46,916 bases of DNA from Clostridia bacterium (GTDB taxonomy: Bacteria; Bacillota; Clostridia; Oscillospirales; CAG-382). How positions within the stretch are numbered: the first letter of the stretch is position 1; every line of letters begins with the position of its first letter. The stretch spans positions 1 through 46,916 of the forward strand of contig CAAEPN010000130.1 of assembly GCA_900757905.1 (NCBI GenBank), read 5' to 3'. Positions 32,660 to 41,526 of the stretch are shown here, piece by piece. A program made the translations under genes and the position numbers. The notes beneath the pieces were generated by a model. That model had not been told where the DNA came from, searched no databases, and worked only from the letters and a program-made list of their open reading frames with translations.

Positions 32660-32785
32660 TTATTCAACAGGATCTTCTTCTGCTTCATCATCTGCATATT
32701 GATCGATCATGTTCACATTCATGCTGTTCATGAGAATATCCTCAATGACTTCAAGCGCAAGCTTTGGTGACATATACTTTTTCAT
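32660..32785 (-). CDS. 41-aa peptide of the MKKxYxxPxL type, downstream of secreted protein
   Basis: Reads MKKYMSPKLALEVIEDILMN then SMNVNMIDQYADDEAEEDPVE. AGAGGTG lies 5 nt before the ATG and the gene starts 15 bp after the stop of the large secreted protein, so the two form an operon. It shares the N-terminal pattern MKK..(Y)..P.L and DIL with the 35-aa peptide at 6503-6610. Acidic C-terminal tail, no Cys, no membrane segment. Strong ribosome site, operonic position and a dedicated terminator support coding. Function unknown. Confidence 0.78.
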   Translation of the reverse strand: MKKYMSPKLALEVIEDILMNSMNVNMIDQYADDEAEEDPVE

Positions 32786-32800
32786 AATCACACCTCTTTT

Positions 32801-35716
32801 TTAATTGCCGGACGTATCTTCGCAAATACTAAGAATATTTTTAATATAGTCATTGTCCTGATATCCGGAGGATTCGGAGATCTTTTTCGCCGCTTCATAA
32901 ATGCTTTCCTTGCGTACAGCACTGTAATAGGTCACACCGCCGCATGTCACATAGGAGCGCAAATGGAGCGTTTCGGTAAGCGTGGCTTTTCTCTCCGGTA
33001 CGTTAATGACAACTGCGTTGAAAGAAGCCGTTTCGCCGTCGCCCGTGTCAACAATGTTTGCCGCAGAAACGCTTGCATGGGCACAATATTTCGTATTGTT
33101 TACCTTTTCATTTGTCAAAACAAGATTTTCGTCCAAGCCGCCGAACTGTTCAACAAAATGCTTATCGCGCGTTGCAAGGAAGCCGATCTCATCCGCATTT
33201 GTATAGGCGGCAAGGTTGAGATTGGTCTTGAAGCGAATGCCGGGTGTGCCGGAAACGCGCACGGAGACGGAATCGTCAAAGGCAAGGCCAACGGTTTCGC
33301 CTACCTGCCAAGTCTTGCCGGCGATGTCGGCAATGCTTACGGTCTCACCGGCCGCATAGGTCGTTGTGCCGTTTTTCCACGTGAGGACGTCCGCACCGTT
33401 GAAATTGGTCGGGAAGGTGTAGGTTTCGTCAGACGCAATTTCATAAGCACGGTTGTCGCCGTTGGAATCGATAAGCCAAAGTGCGTTGTCGGGCTTTACA
33501 TAGACGGCGAGAGAACGGGCATAGTACTCTCTTGAAGCCGTGTCAGCAATCGACAAACCGAAACGAGACAACTCCACAGTTTGCTTGCTATCTTTTGTAA
33601 TATATTCGTCAAGGAACGTGGGAAGTGTATGAATGGTTTGGTATCCGCTCTTAGGTGCAAGCGTAGAGTTGTCTCCCACCGCCAACCCATACCGGATGTA
33701 GTGATTCCATGTAGGTGTAAAACTCGTACCAATTGTTCTTCCTTCAATATTGGCATTCCATGTAGCAGGAGTAGCAGCTGTCTGAACGCCGTAATTCGGT
33801 AAATTATCAGATTCATTACAAATTGAAGCTAAAATAGAAACCTGACCGCTCATGGTTTTACCGTTCGTATATTTCCACGAATCGCCGTTTCGTTCAAATT
33901 CATAGAATTTAACACCAGCATTTCCGGATATAGGTTGAACAGCATAATAACCAGCTTTTACTTTGATCGTATCACTTGCATTTTTTACAAAACTGATATC
34001 TGCAATATTGGTAAAGCCGATATCGTCGGAGAAATTATCAAACCAAACGAGCTGACCGTAGGTTTCGTCGTATTCAGCCGGAATAGCTGCAATCTTTACC
34101 GGATAAATCGTTTTAGCAGCAATAGTAGATTTTGCAATTTCACTGCCAGCCGTCCAAAGCGTAGCACCGTCTGTCCATGCAGTGACAGTTTCACCATTGA
34201 AAACTGTCGGGAATGTGTATGTATCACCGGAAATTACCGCAAAGGTACGATCTGCGCCGGTTGAATCAGAAGCAAGCCAAAGGGCATTTGTAGGCTGAAT
34301 ATACACTTTAAAGTTATCGTAATATATTCTGTTGCTATCTGAAATTACGTAGCGCAAATCAACGGATTTTACTTGTGTATTTGTACCTCCTACATCTGAT
34401 TGAGATACAGCACTGGTTGTCCATATACCAGCGTTATTTTTGTTCATTTTACTCCAAAAAGAAGTGCTCTCGTTGAGCATTGCAAAACCATATCCAGTGG
34501 TCTGATCATTCTCAAATGCATAATCTGCAAACCACGTTAATTTACCTTCAACATTTGTACCGTCCGGATATGTCCATACGCTGCTATCATCTTTTTTAAC
34601 AATAGCTTTTGCGAAACTTGCACTGTCTTTTGAAACGCTTGAAACGACATTATTGCCAACAACATTTGCAGAACCAGTTATTACAAGATTCTTAACCGGC
34701 GAATTTGCTTCAAATTCGTTGGTTAATACTTTTGACGTTTCATTGTTAAAGCCTGTGTAGAATAATAACTGACCGTAAGTCGTGTCATAAGCTTCAGGCA
34801 TTTCTTCGTATGCTATCGGGAAGTAGGTTTTTCCTGCAAGGTCTGCCGCCGTATAGGAAACACCGGCTTCATACATATTTGTTCCGTCTGTCCAAATCTT
34901 TACATTAGTATTGTTAAAAGAATTCGGAAAAATATAAGTTTCACCGGAAGCAGGCGTTAAAGTACGGTTGCTTCCTTCCGTGTCGGAAGTAAGCCAAAGC
35001 GCGTTATCTGGCTGAACATAAACTTTAAGATTATCAAAGTAAAGCGTGTCCACATTACCCGCGTCGGAATGACCGATTTCAATTTTCGTAACACCATTTG
35101 TTCGATTGATATTCTTAAATTGGTTTGCATCAATCGTTTTATAATCCAATAAAGATTTGGTGGTAAGCCACTGCTTGGCTGTTTTGATTGTCAGTCCGTA
35201 AAGATCATCACCGGTTGCAAGACTTGGGGCAAATCTTAAAAACAGATAGTCCTTAGTAACTTCATCCACATCAAAATAATAGTCCGCAAAGAAATAAAAT
35301 TGACCGGTAACCACCGTACCGTCTGAATACTTCCATACTTCACCATTGCTTGATGTGACTCCGGTACCAACATAACTACCATTGCCAAACGCACCGCCTT
35401 TGGCAATAGTTGCCGTTCTGCCGTCTACCGTAGCAGAGCCTCCGCCGATGGCCTTAAGACCTTTAACAGGAGATTCTTCTTCAATCTCATTTGCTAACGA
35501 GTTTTCCGTGTTGAAACCACTGTAAAACAGTAATTGCCCATAGGTATCATCATACGTCGCAATGGTTTCTTCGTCGCTCAAAGCCGCATTATCGGCTTTT
35601 TCCACGATCTCTTCTGCGGCTTCAGGCACTTCGAATTCAAACGCCGCGACCGGCAGCATTTGAACAAGCATGCACAAAGCCAAAACTAAGACAAATAAAC
35701 GCTGTGTTTTTTTCAT
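32801..35716 (-). CDS. secreted multidomain protein with three sugar-binding-like modules
   Basis: 971 aa. Signal peptide (MKKTQRLFVLVLALCMLVQM, cleavage near VAA-FE), then an acidic FEFEVPEAAEEIVE segment. Three repeated modules begin at about residues 54, 308 and 547 with YDxTYGQL(L/V)(F/W)(Y/F). Each is a beta-rich jelly-roll-like unit closing with (Y/F)DN(L/F)KVYVQPxNALWL, then a short ETYxFPxxFN...WTDGxxxxxAG unit like InlB-type repeats. Residues ~811-971 are a separate C-terminal domain (DDSVSVRVSGTPGIRFKTNL; ADEIGFLATRD; RSYVTCGGVTYYSAVRKESI). No sortase or SLH motif. Probably a secreted glycan-binding or surface-associated protein. AAGGAG precedes the ATG. Confidence 0.82.
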   Translation of the reverse strand: MKKTQRLFVLVLALCMLVQMLPVAAFEFEVPEAAEEIVEKADNAALSDEETIATYDDTYGQLLFYSGFNTENSLANEIEEESPVKGLKAIGGGSATVDGRTATIAKGGAFGNGSYVGTGVTSSNGEVWKYSDGTVVTGQFYFFADYYFDVDEVTKDYLFLRFAPSLATGDDLYGLTIKTAKQWLTTKSLLDYKTIDANQFKNINRTNGVTKIEIGHSDAGNVDTLYFDNLKVYVQPDNALWLTSDTEGSNRTLTPASGETYIFPNSFNNTNVKIWTDGTNMYEAGVSYTAADLAGKTYFPIAYEEMPEAYDTTYGQLLFYTGFNNETSKVLTNEFEANSPVKNLVITGSANVVGNNVVSSVSKDSASFAKAIVKKDDSSVWTYPDGTNVEGKLTWFADYAFENDQTTGYGFAMLNESTSFWSKMNKNNAGIWTTSAVSQSDVGGTNTQVKSVDLRYVISDSNRIYYDNFKVYIQPTNALWLASDSTGADRTFAVISGDTYTFPTVFNGETVTAWTDGATLWTAGSEIAKSTIAAKTIYPVKIAAIPAEYDETYGQLVWFDNFSDDIGFTNIADISFVKNASDTIKVKAGYYAVQPISGNAGVKFYEFERNGDSWKYTNGKTMSGQVSILASICNESDNLPNYGVQTAATPATWNANIEGRTIGTSFTPTWNHYIRYGLAVGDNSTLAPKSGYQTIHTLPTFLDEYITKDSKQTVELSRFGLSIADTASREYYARSLAVYVKPDNALWLIDSNGDNRAYEIASDETYTFPTNFNGADVLTWKNGTTTYAAGETVSIADIAGKTWQVGETVGLAFDDSVSVRVSGTPGIRFKTNLNLAAYTNADEIGFLATRDKHFVEQFGGLDENLVLTNEKVNNTKYCAHASVSAANIVDTGDGETASFNAVVINVPERKATLTETLHLRSYVTCGGVTYYSAVRKESIYEAAKKISESSGYQDNDYIKNILSICEDTSGN

Positions 35717-35757
35717 GCTGATTTACAACTCCTTTTATTAATTTTTCAGCTGTTTTA

Positions 35758-35786
35758 ATTATACAACACGTCTATTTATTTGTAAA
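35758..35786 (-). promoter_or_regulatory. promoter of 971-aa secreted protein operon
   Basis: On the minus strand TTTACA, a 17-bp spacer beginning AATAAA, then TATAAT (35763-35758). Nearly the same layout and bases as the promoter at 38735-38763 of the paralogue. Confidence 0.85.
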
Positions 35787-35987
35787 TGTAAAAATACGAC
35801 ATCTCGCCATTTTTATTGAACTTTCTCGACATCTTTTGAGAGATCGGCTGTCTGTTCAGGCTACTCTAAAAAGCTCCCTGTTCAAAAACAAAATTTTGTG
35901 TAAAGCAGGGATAACTTTTAACCAAATATTAGCTAAAACAGCTAAATCTGCGATTTCGGATAAAGAAGCCGGCACCTCAAAAACGGA
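35787..35987. other. intergenic stretch, no feature seen
   Basis: About 200 bp between the promoter of the 971-aa gene and the terminator of its paralogue. Short open frames have no ribosome site and no recognisable product. Confidence 0.5.
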
Positions 35988-36026
35988 TAAAAAAAACCGG
36001 CCGTCCGATTTCTCGGAAAGCCGGTT
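35988..36026 (-). terminator. terminator after frameshifted secreted-protein gene
   Basis: Stem AACCGGC/GCCGGTT with an inner CCGA/TCGG pair; on the minus strand followed by a run of eight T. Similar to the terminator at 32607-32633. Confidence 0.9.
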
Positions 36027-36054
36027 TAAAAGGAGAGAATATGAATACGCTAAA

Positions 36055-38695
36055 TCAGTTATTTTCGCAGGTGTCGATGATCTGCTGGATATACTCGTTA
36101 TCTTCGTAGCCGGTAAGCTTCTTAGCGGCACTATAGATACTTTCCTTGCGAACAGCGCTATAGTAAGTTGCGTTGCCGATCGTCACATAAGAACGCAAGT
36201 GCAGCATTTCCGTAAGCGTTTCTTTTTGCATCGGAACGCCGACTACCAGTGCATTGAAAGCGGCAACTCCATCCTCTTCGATAATGTACTTCTGAATATC
36301 GTCTTTTGCAATTCTTACGATAACGCAGGATTTTCCGTTCTGTGCAGCTTCATTATCTAAGACAAAGTTTTCATCCTTGCCCTCAAACTGTGCGTTGAAC
36401 AGCGTATCACGCGTTGCCAAGAAACCGATCTCATCGGCATTAACGCGCGAAGCGAGGTCGATCTTCGTCTTAAAGCGGATACCGGTCACGCCGGAGGTAC
36501 GCACGGAAACGGAATCGTCAAAGTCGATATCCACCGTCTGGCTGACCTGCCAGGTCTTACCGGCAACATCGGCGATGTTTACGGTCTCACCGGCTTTGTA
36601 ATAGTCCGAACCGTCCGCAAGCGTCCAGGTATAGACCTTTGCGCCGTTAAAGGTGGTCGGGAACGTATAGGTTTCGCCGGAAGCGACGCTGTAGGTACGG
36701 TTTTCGCCCTCGGAGTCAACTAACCAAAGTGCGTTGGACGGCTGGATATAGACGGCGATAGCACGGCAATATTCAGTACGCCAGTCATTGGACAATATAC
36801 CGATATTGGTAAAATCTGCCAAGGAAAGCGGTACGGATCGAACCATACCCCATTTTTTGGCGGCAAGCGTACTTTTCACAAGATTCCAAGTTGTGTAGTA
36901 TGCGCCCCAGCCGTTAGGATCTGTTTTAGAATCATACGAATACGGCGCTCCGACGGTAAATCTATTCGGCAAGCTGTCGTAATCGACGTAAAGCTCGGCA
37001 TAAATGCTGATCTTACCGGTCATGGCCTTGCCGTCGGTATAGACCCAGTTTGCTCCGTCGGAGGGGGTTACTTCGATACCGACTACGTTCGGACTAAGCT
37101 TGGATTGACCGCATCTTAACGTTGTAAAGCCGCCAAAATCCCGCTTTTCGGCAAGGGTAAAGTCAGCAAGCTTGATATCGGCAATATTTGTAAAGCCGGT
37201 CTTGCCGGAGAAGTTATCGAAATAGATAAGCTGGCCGTAGGTCTCGTCATAAGAAACCGGTGCAGCCTGAATGGAGATCGGATAAAGCGTCTTTCCGGCA
37301 ATATCTGCCTTTGCGGCGCTTTCACCGGTTGCCCATACCTTGCTGCCGTCCGTCCAGTATGAAACGTTCTTGCCGACAATCTCGGACGGGATCGCATAGG
37401 TATCGTCCTCGAGTTTCACAGCACACGGTCGCTTCCGGCCGCATCCGAGGTGAGCCAGAACGAATCGTCCGGTAAGAAGTAAACGCCGATGGCACGTGCA
37501 TAAGCGCCGGATTGGTTGTTATTGTTGAACGTACCAAAACGGGTATCGGTGCTCAAAAGAGCAAGGCTGTCAAAGTAGAGCTTGGTATAGGTATTTGCCT
37601 TTGCGGTCTTGGTCTGCCACGGCGTAATGACGCCGCCGCCCCAACCGGACCAGTTCCCGGCATTCGAGGTACGCTTGGAAACGACCGACCAATAAGCCTT
37701 ATCGCTATTCTGGCTGTAAATTTCGGCATAGAATGTCACTTTACCGGAAAGCAGCGAACGGTTTTCGTCAAGAAAACGGAAGCTGTCATCGCCGTCGGCA
37801 TATTCGACTTCGAAACCGTAGGTGGTAACTCTGTCGCTGACGTTACCGCTCTTAACCGCATAGTAACCTGCGTAAGTGGACGGATCCGGCATCGTCGAAG
37901 CGATCTTGATATTGGTAAGATTTTCAAAATCGTTGTCGGAGGCGAAGTTTTCAAAATAAACAAGCTGACCGTAGGTCTTGTCATACTCGGCAGGACGCGC
38001 GGCACTCTTGTAGGCGTTGCAGTAGACTCTTACATTATCAATATAGTACACTTCGCCGTTGCAATTCTTATGCAGCACATACTGCGTATAAGCCTTGAGG
38101 GATTCCTCCGTCAGGTTATTGCCCGGAAGCTGGAAGGTTTCCTTATAGGTATACCATGCGCCGGTTCCTTTGACATACGAGCCACCATTCCAAGGTTCGG
38201 GGCGGACGATTTGCCGTCGTAACAAACGCCGATAAAGTGCGTCCAAAAGCCCGAAGCCGTGCTTTCCTCCGGAACGTAGATATCGACAAGTACGGTATAA
38301 TCGCCGGGAGTGGAAAGGTTATCGGTAAAGTCTACCTGATAGCCGCCGTGCGCGCTGGTTTGCGTGACCTTTAACGCCTTGCCTGTCTTTTCGCTGTCCG
38401 GGTTTTCGACAAGCTCCAGCGAAGACGAATAGCTGCCGGCCGTATAAGCGCCGGCTGCATAGGTCGCGGTAGAAGCGTCGGTCTCGTCAAAATTATTGTA
38501 CCAGACAAGTTTTCCCAAGGTCTCATCTTCTGTGGGAATATCGATATCGGCAGCAAGTGCGGTTTTATCCGGAACTGCTTCGATAAGCTCCGCAGCCGTT
38601 TCGGGTGTTTCAAATTCGAACGCGCTTACCGTGAGCGGTTGGATCAAAAGACACAAAACGAGAAGCAAAACCAATGCGTGATGTGATTTTCTCAT
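36055..38695 (-). pseudogene. frameshifted paralogue of the secreted multidomain protein
   Basis: Three consecutive frames make up one gene: 38695-38111 (signal peptide MRKSHHALVLLLVLCLLIQP, FEFETPETAAELIE, first module EDETLGKLVWYNNF), ~38199-37416 (second module, YDKTYGQLVYFENF), and ~37425-36055 (third module YDETYGQLIYFDNF plus the C-terminal DDSVSVRTSGVTGIRFKTKI domain). A missing base in the C4 run at 38199-38202 and another near 37425-37430 explain both breaks; adding one base at each gives a continuous 880-codon frame with the paralogue's module order. It may be a true pseudogene, a switchable gene or sequence error. Good promoter, AAGGAG site and terminator are intact. Confidence 0.85.
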
Positions 38696-38734
38696 AAAAA
38701 ACACAACTCCTTTTCTATATTTTTTAGTAATTTT

Positions 38735-38763
38735 ATTATACCGCATCCAGTTTTATTTGTAAA
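38735..38763 (-). promoter_or_regulatory. promoter of frameshifted secreted-protein gene
   Basis: On the minus strand TTTACA, a 17-bp spacer beginning AATAAA, then TATAAT (38740-38735), 40 bp before the start. Confidence 0.85.
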
Positions 38764-38826
38764 ATAATGACAAGTATACTTAATTTCTGATTATTTCCGA
38801 CATCTTTTCTTAGACTTTTCCTGCAT

Positions 38827-38902
38827 TTTACATTTAACCTCGATTTAACATACATCCCCTTTTAGATTTTACATAGCGCCGTTATTCTTAACATTGTAAA
38901 AT
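38827..38902 (+). promoter_or_regulatory. Pho-box-like repeats and -10 before Na/Pi transporter
   Basis: TTAACA-type hexamers at 38827 (TTTACA), 38834 (TTAACC), 38845 (TTAACA), 38868 (TTTACA) and 38888 (TTAACA), several spaced by about one or two helical turns. TAAAAT at 38897-38902 could be a -10; no -35 is seen. PhoP of Bacillota binds TTAACA direct repeats at ~11-bp spacing, and phoP/phoR-like genes follow, so this is a plausible phosphate-starvation promoter. Confidence 0.5.
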
Positions 38903-38952
38903 AACGTAGACTGTGTCGAATTTTGTAAGAAACGGTCAAATCGGAGGAAATT

Positions 38953-40710
38953 ATGGATATTTTTTCGGTTATCACACTATTCGGAGGCCTTGCGCTGTTT
39001 TTATTCGGAATGACGATCATGGGGGACAGCCTTGAAAAGCAGGGCGGCGGCAAGTTAAAAGGCGTACTTGAACGTCTGACCTCCAACAAATTCGGCGGCG
39101 TGCTTCTCGGCGCCGGTGTGACGGCAATCATTCAAAGCTCTTCGGCCACCACCGTCATGGTTGTCGGATTTGTCAATTCGGGGCTTATGAAGCTCTCGCA
39201 ATCGATCGGCGTTATCATGGGTGCCAACATCGGAACAACGGTCACGGCTTGGCTTATCAGCCTTACCGGCATCGAGAGCGACAATATTGTCATGCGCTTT
39301 CTGAAGCCCTCCAGCTTCTCTTTTGTTTTAGCGCTTATCGGTATTATCCTCTATATGTTCTGCGGCAACTCCGGCAAAAAAGACATCGGTTCGGCGCTTC
39401 TTGGCTTTACCATTTTAATTGTCGGCATGGACTACATGTCGGACGCGGTCAAACCGCTTGCCGATGTACCCGAATTCCAGCGCATTCTTCTGCTCTTTAC
39501 CAACCCGGTACTCGGTGTTCTCACTGGCGCGCTGCTCACCGGTATTATTCAAAGCTCGTCCGCGTCGGTCGGTATTTTACAGGCGCTGTCCGTAACCGGC
39601 GGTGTACGCTATTCCAACGCAATTCCGATTATTTTAGGACAGAACATCGGTACGTGCGTAACGGCGCTTCTTTCCTCGGTCGGCACGAACAAGAACGCAA
39701 AACGCGCGGCCGTGGTACATTTAAGTTTCAATATTATCGGCTCAGCCATCTTCTTGATTCTCTTTTACACGGCAAACGCATTTATCGGCTTCCCGTTCTT
39801 TAACGATTCGATCAACAAAGTCGGCATTGCGGTCGTACATACCTCTTTCAACATTTTTTCAACGCTTCTTTTACTTCCCTTCACCAAGCAGCTTGAAAAG
39901 CTTGCCTGCTTTATTGTCCGCGATGAAAAGAGCGACAGCAAGCCGGAGGAAAAGAAGCTGCCGCTTGACGAGCGTTTATTCGAAGTGCCGGCCTTTGCTC
40001 TTACGCGCGCAAAAAGCGTTACCGACAGTATGGCGCTTCTTGCGGAAAACAGTCTTGTCGCGTCGCTCGGCCTTTTGGAAAAATACGACGAGGGCACGGC
40101 AAAGCAAATCAAGACCGATGAAGAACAGGTCGATTCCTATGAGGACATGTTAGGCACCTATCTTGTCAAGCTCAGCCAAGAGAGCTTAAGCAAGGCGGAC
40201 AGCCACGGCATTTCCCTGCTTTTACACAGCATCGGCGATTTTGAGCGTATCAGCGACCACGCGGTCAATCTCTGCGAGGTAGCAAACGAGATCTACAGCA
40301 AAAAAGTTGCCTTTTCTCCGGACGCGGTCAAAGAGATTGAAACCATGAAGCAGGCGCTGACCGAGATACTGAATCTTACGGTCGGCGCGTTCCAGAAGAA
40401 CGACCTTGAAGCCGCAAAATCGGTCGAGCCGCTCGAACAGGTAGTAGACGCACTCGGCGAATCCATGAAAACCAACCACATCAAGCGTTTACAGGAAAAT
40501 CGCTGCACCATCGAAACCGGCTTTGTGTATTCCGATCTCATCACCAACTGCGAGCGTGTGGCGGATCATTGCTCCAACATTGCCGTCAGCATGCTTCGCA
40601 TTGACGACGACAGTCTGAACGCGCATGAATATCTTGCCGAAGTCAAAAGCCACGGTAACGAGCTTTTTGAAACAAAATACCGCGAATATGCGAAAAAATA
40701 TCACGTATAA
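38953..40710 (+). CDS. Na/Pi cotransporter with C-terminal PhoU domain
   Basis: 585 aa. Residues ~1-320: two inverted Na_Pi_cotrans repeats with the signature QSSSATTVMVVGFVNSGLM and GIIQSSSASVGILQALSV, and MGANIGTTVTAWLISL / LGQNIGTCVTALLSS. Residues ~345-585: a PhoU-like helical domain (LLLHSIGDFERISDHAVNLC and ITNCERVADHCSNIAVSMLR, with the metal-binding E/D-x-x-RxxDH pattern). Imports or exports phosphate with sodium. CGGAGGAAA precedes the ATG. A PhoP/PhoR-type pair follows with its own promoter, and Pho-like repeats lie upstream. Confidence 0.94.
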   Translation: MDIFSVITLFGGLALFLFGMTIMGDSLEKQGGGKLKGVLERLTSNKFGGVLLGAGVTAIIQSSSATTVMVVGFVNSGLMKLSQSIGVIMGANIGTTVTAWLISLTGIESDNIVMRFLKPSSFSFVLALIGIILYMFCGNSGKKDIGSALLGFTILIVGMDYMSDAVKPLADVPEFQRILLLFTNPVLGVLTGALLTGIIQSSSASVGILQALSVTGGVRYSNAIPIILGQNIGTCVTALLSSVGTNKNAKRAAVVHLSFNIIGSAIFLILFYTANAFIGFPFFNDSINKVGIAVVHTSFNIFSTLLLLPFTKQLEKLACFIVRDEKSDSKPEEKKLPLDERLFEVPAFALTRAKSVTDSMALLAENSLVASLGLLEKYDEGTAKQIKTDEEQVDSYEDMLGTYLVKLSQESLSKADSHGISLLLHSIGDFERISDHAVNLCEVANEIYSKKVAFSPDAVKEIETMKQALTEILNLTVGAFQKNDLEAAKSVEPLEQVVDALGESMKTNHIKRLQENRCTIETGFVYSDLITNCERVADHCSNIAVSMLRIDDDSLNAHEYLAEVKSHGNELFETKYREYAKKYHV

Positions 40711-40713
40711 CCC

Positions 40714-40741
40714 TTGCAAATCGGCGAAAATCTGATACAAT
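40714..40741 (+). promoter_or_regulatory. promoter of phoP/phoR-like pair
   Basis: TTGCAA (40714-40719), 16-bp spacer ending TGA, then TACAAT (40736-40741), an extended -10 type. Confidence 0.7.
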
Positions 40742-40805
40742 AATAAGGAAAGCAAAATTAGACTGCCGTCTCTTGATCTGCGGCAGAAGTATTGGAGGTT
40801 TTGAT

Positions 40806-41486
40806 ATGCAAAAGATCTATTGCGTAGAAGATGACAGCAGCATACGGGAATTATTGATATATGCCCTTCGCTCAGCCGGCTTCGAAGCGGAAGGCTTTGA
40901 AAACGCCTCGGATTTCACAGCGGCGGTAGCGGTATTCCGTCCGGCCTTAGTATTACTTGACATCATGCTTCCCGACCGCGACGGATTAAAGGTTTTGCGC
41001 GAGTTGCGCAGCCGGAACGAAACCAAAACGCTGCCGGTCATTTTATTAACCGCCAAGGGCAGCCGTATCGACAAGGTCACCGGTCTTGACGGCGGTGCGG
41101 ACGACTACATTACCAAGCCTTTTGACGTTTTGGAATTGATCTCCCGCATCAACGCCGTGCTTCGCCGCACGCAAGCTCCTCCCAAAAGCCAAAAAGAATC
41201 CGTGAAATACAAAGATATCGTCATCAACACCGACAGCCGCACCGTGACGGTCAAGGACGAGGTTATTCCTCTCACATTCAAGGAATTTGAGTTGCTTTAT
41301 TATTTGGTAGCCAACAAGGGCATCGTGCTCACGCGCGACAAACTCATGAACGAGGTCTGGGGCACGGATTTCGAAGGTGAAACGCGCACGGTAGACGTAC
41401 ATATCCGCACGCTCCGGCAGAAACTCGGAGAAGCCGGCACACATATTGCAACCGTCCGCAACGTCGGCTATATGGCGGAGCTTTAA
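40806..41486 (+). CDS. phoP: OmpR/PhoB-type response regulator
   Basis: 226 aa from ATG at 40806, with TTGGAGG about 7 nt upstream. Receiver domain: acidic pocket YCVEDDSS, phospho-acceptor Asp52 in LVLLDIMLPDRDG, then LLTAKGS and DYITKPFDVLEL. Winged-helix DNA-binding domain from ~130: LTFKEFELLYYLVANKGIVL, TRDKLMNEVWGTDFEGETRT followed by VDVHIRTLRQKLGEAG, and VRNVGYMAEL at the end. Lies between a Na/Pi transporter and a PhoR-like kinase, so most likely the phosphate regulator; the symbol rests on that context. Confidence 0.88.
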   Translation: MQKIYCVEDDSSIRELLIYALRSAGFEAEGFENASDFTAAVAVFRPALVLLDIMLPDRDGLKVLRELRSRNETKTLPVILLTAKGSRIDKVTGLDGGADDYITKPFDVLELISRINAVLRRTQAPPKSQKESVKYKDIVINTDSRTVTVKDEVIPLTFKEFELLYYLVANKGIVLTRDKLMNEVWGTDFEGETRTVDVHIRTLRQKLGEAGTHIATVRNVGYMAEL

Positions 41487-41526
41487 AGCGCCTTTTTAAA
41501 CAGAAGCCACAGGAGGCGAAAAGCGG

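Noticed and set aside
32500..32733. Short open frame in repeat A beginning MRREHTNLFPCRKTKFC
   Set aside because: A similar reading exists in copy B (MRRERTNLFSCRKTKFC), but the same frame in copy C has a stop after CRKT. The similarity follows from DNA conservation of the repeat, with no ribosome site, so it is not a gene.
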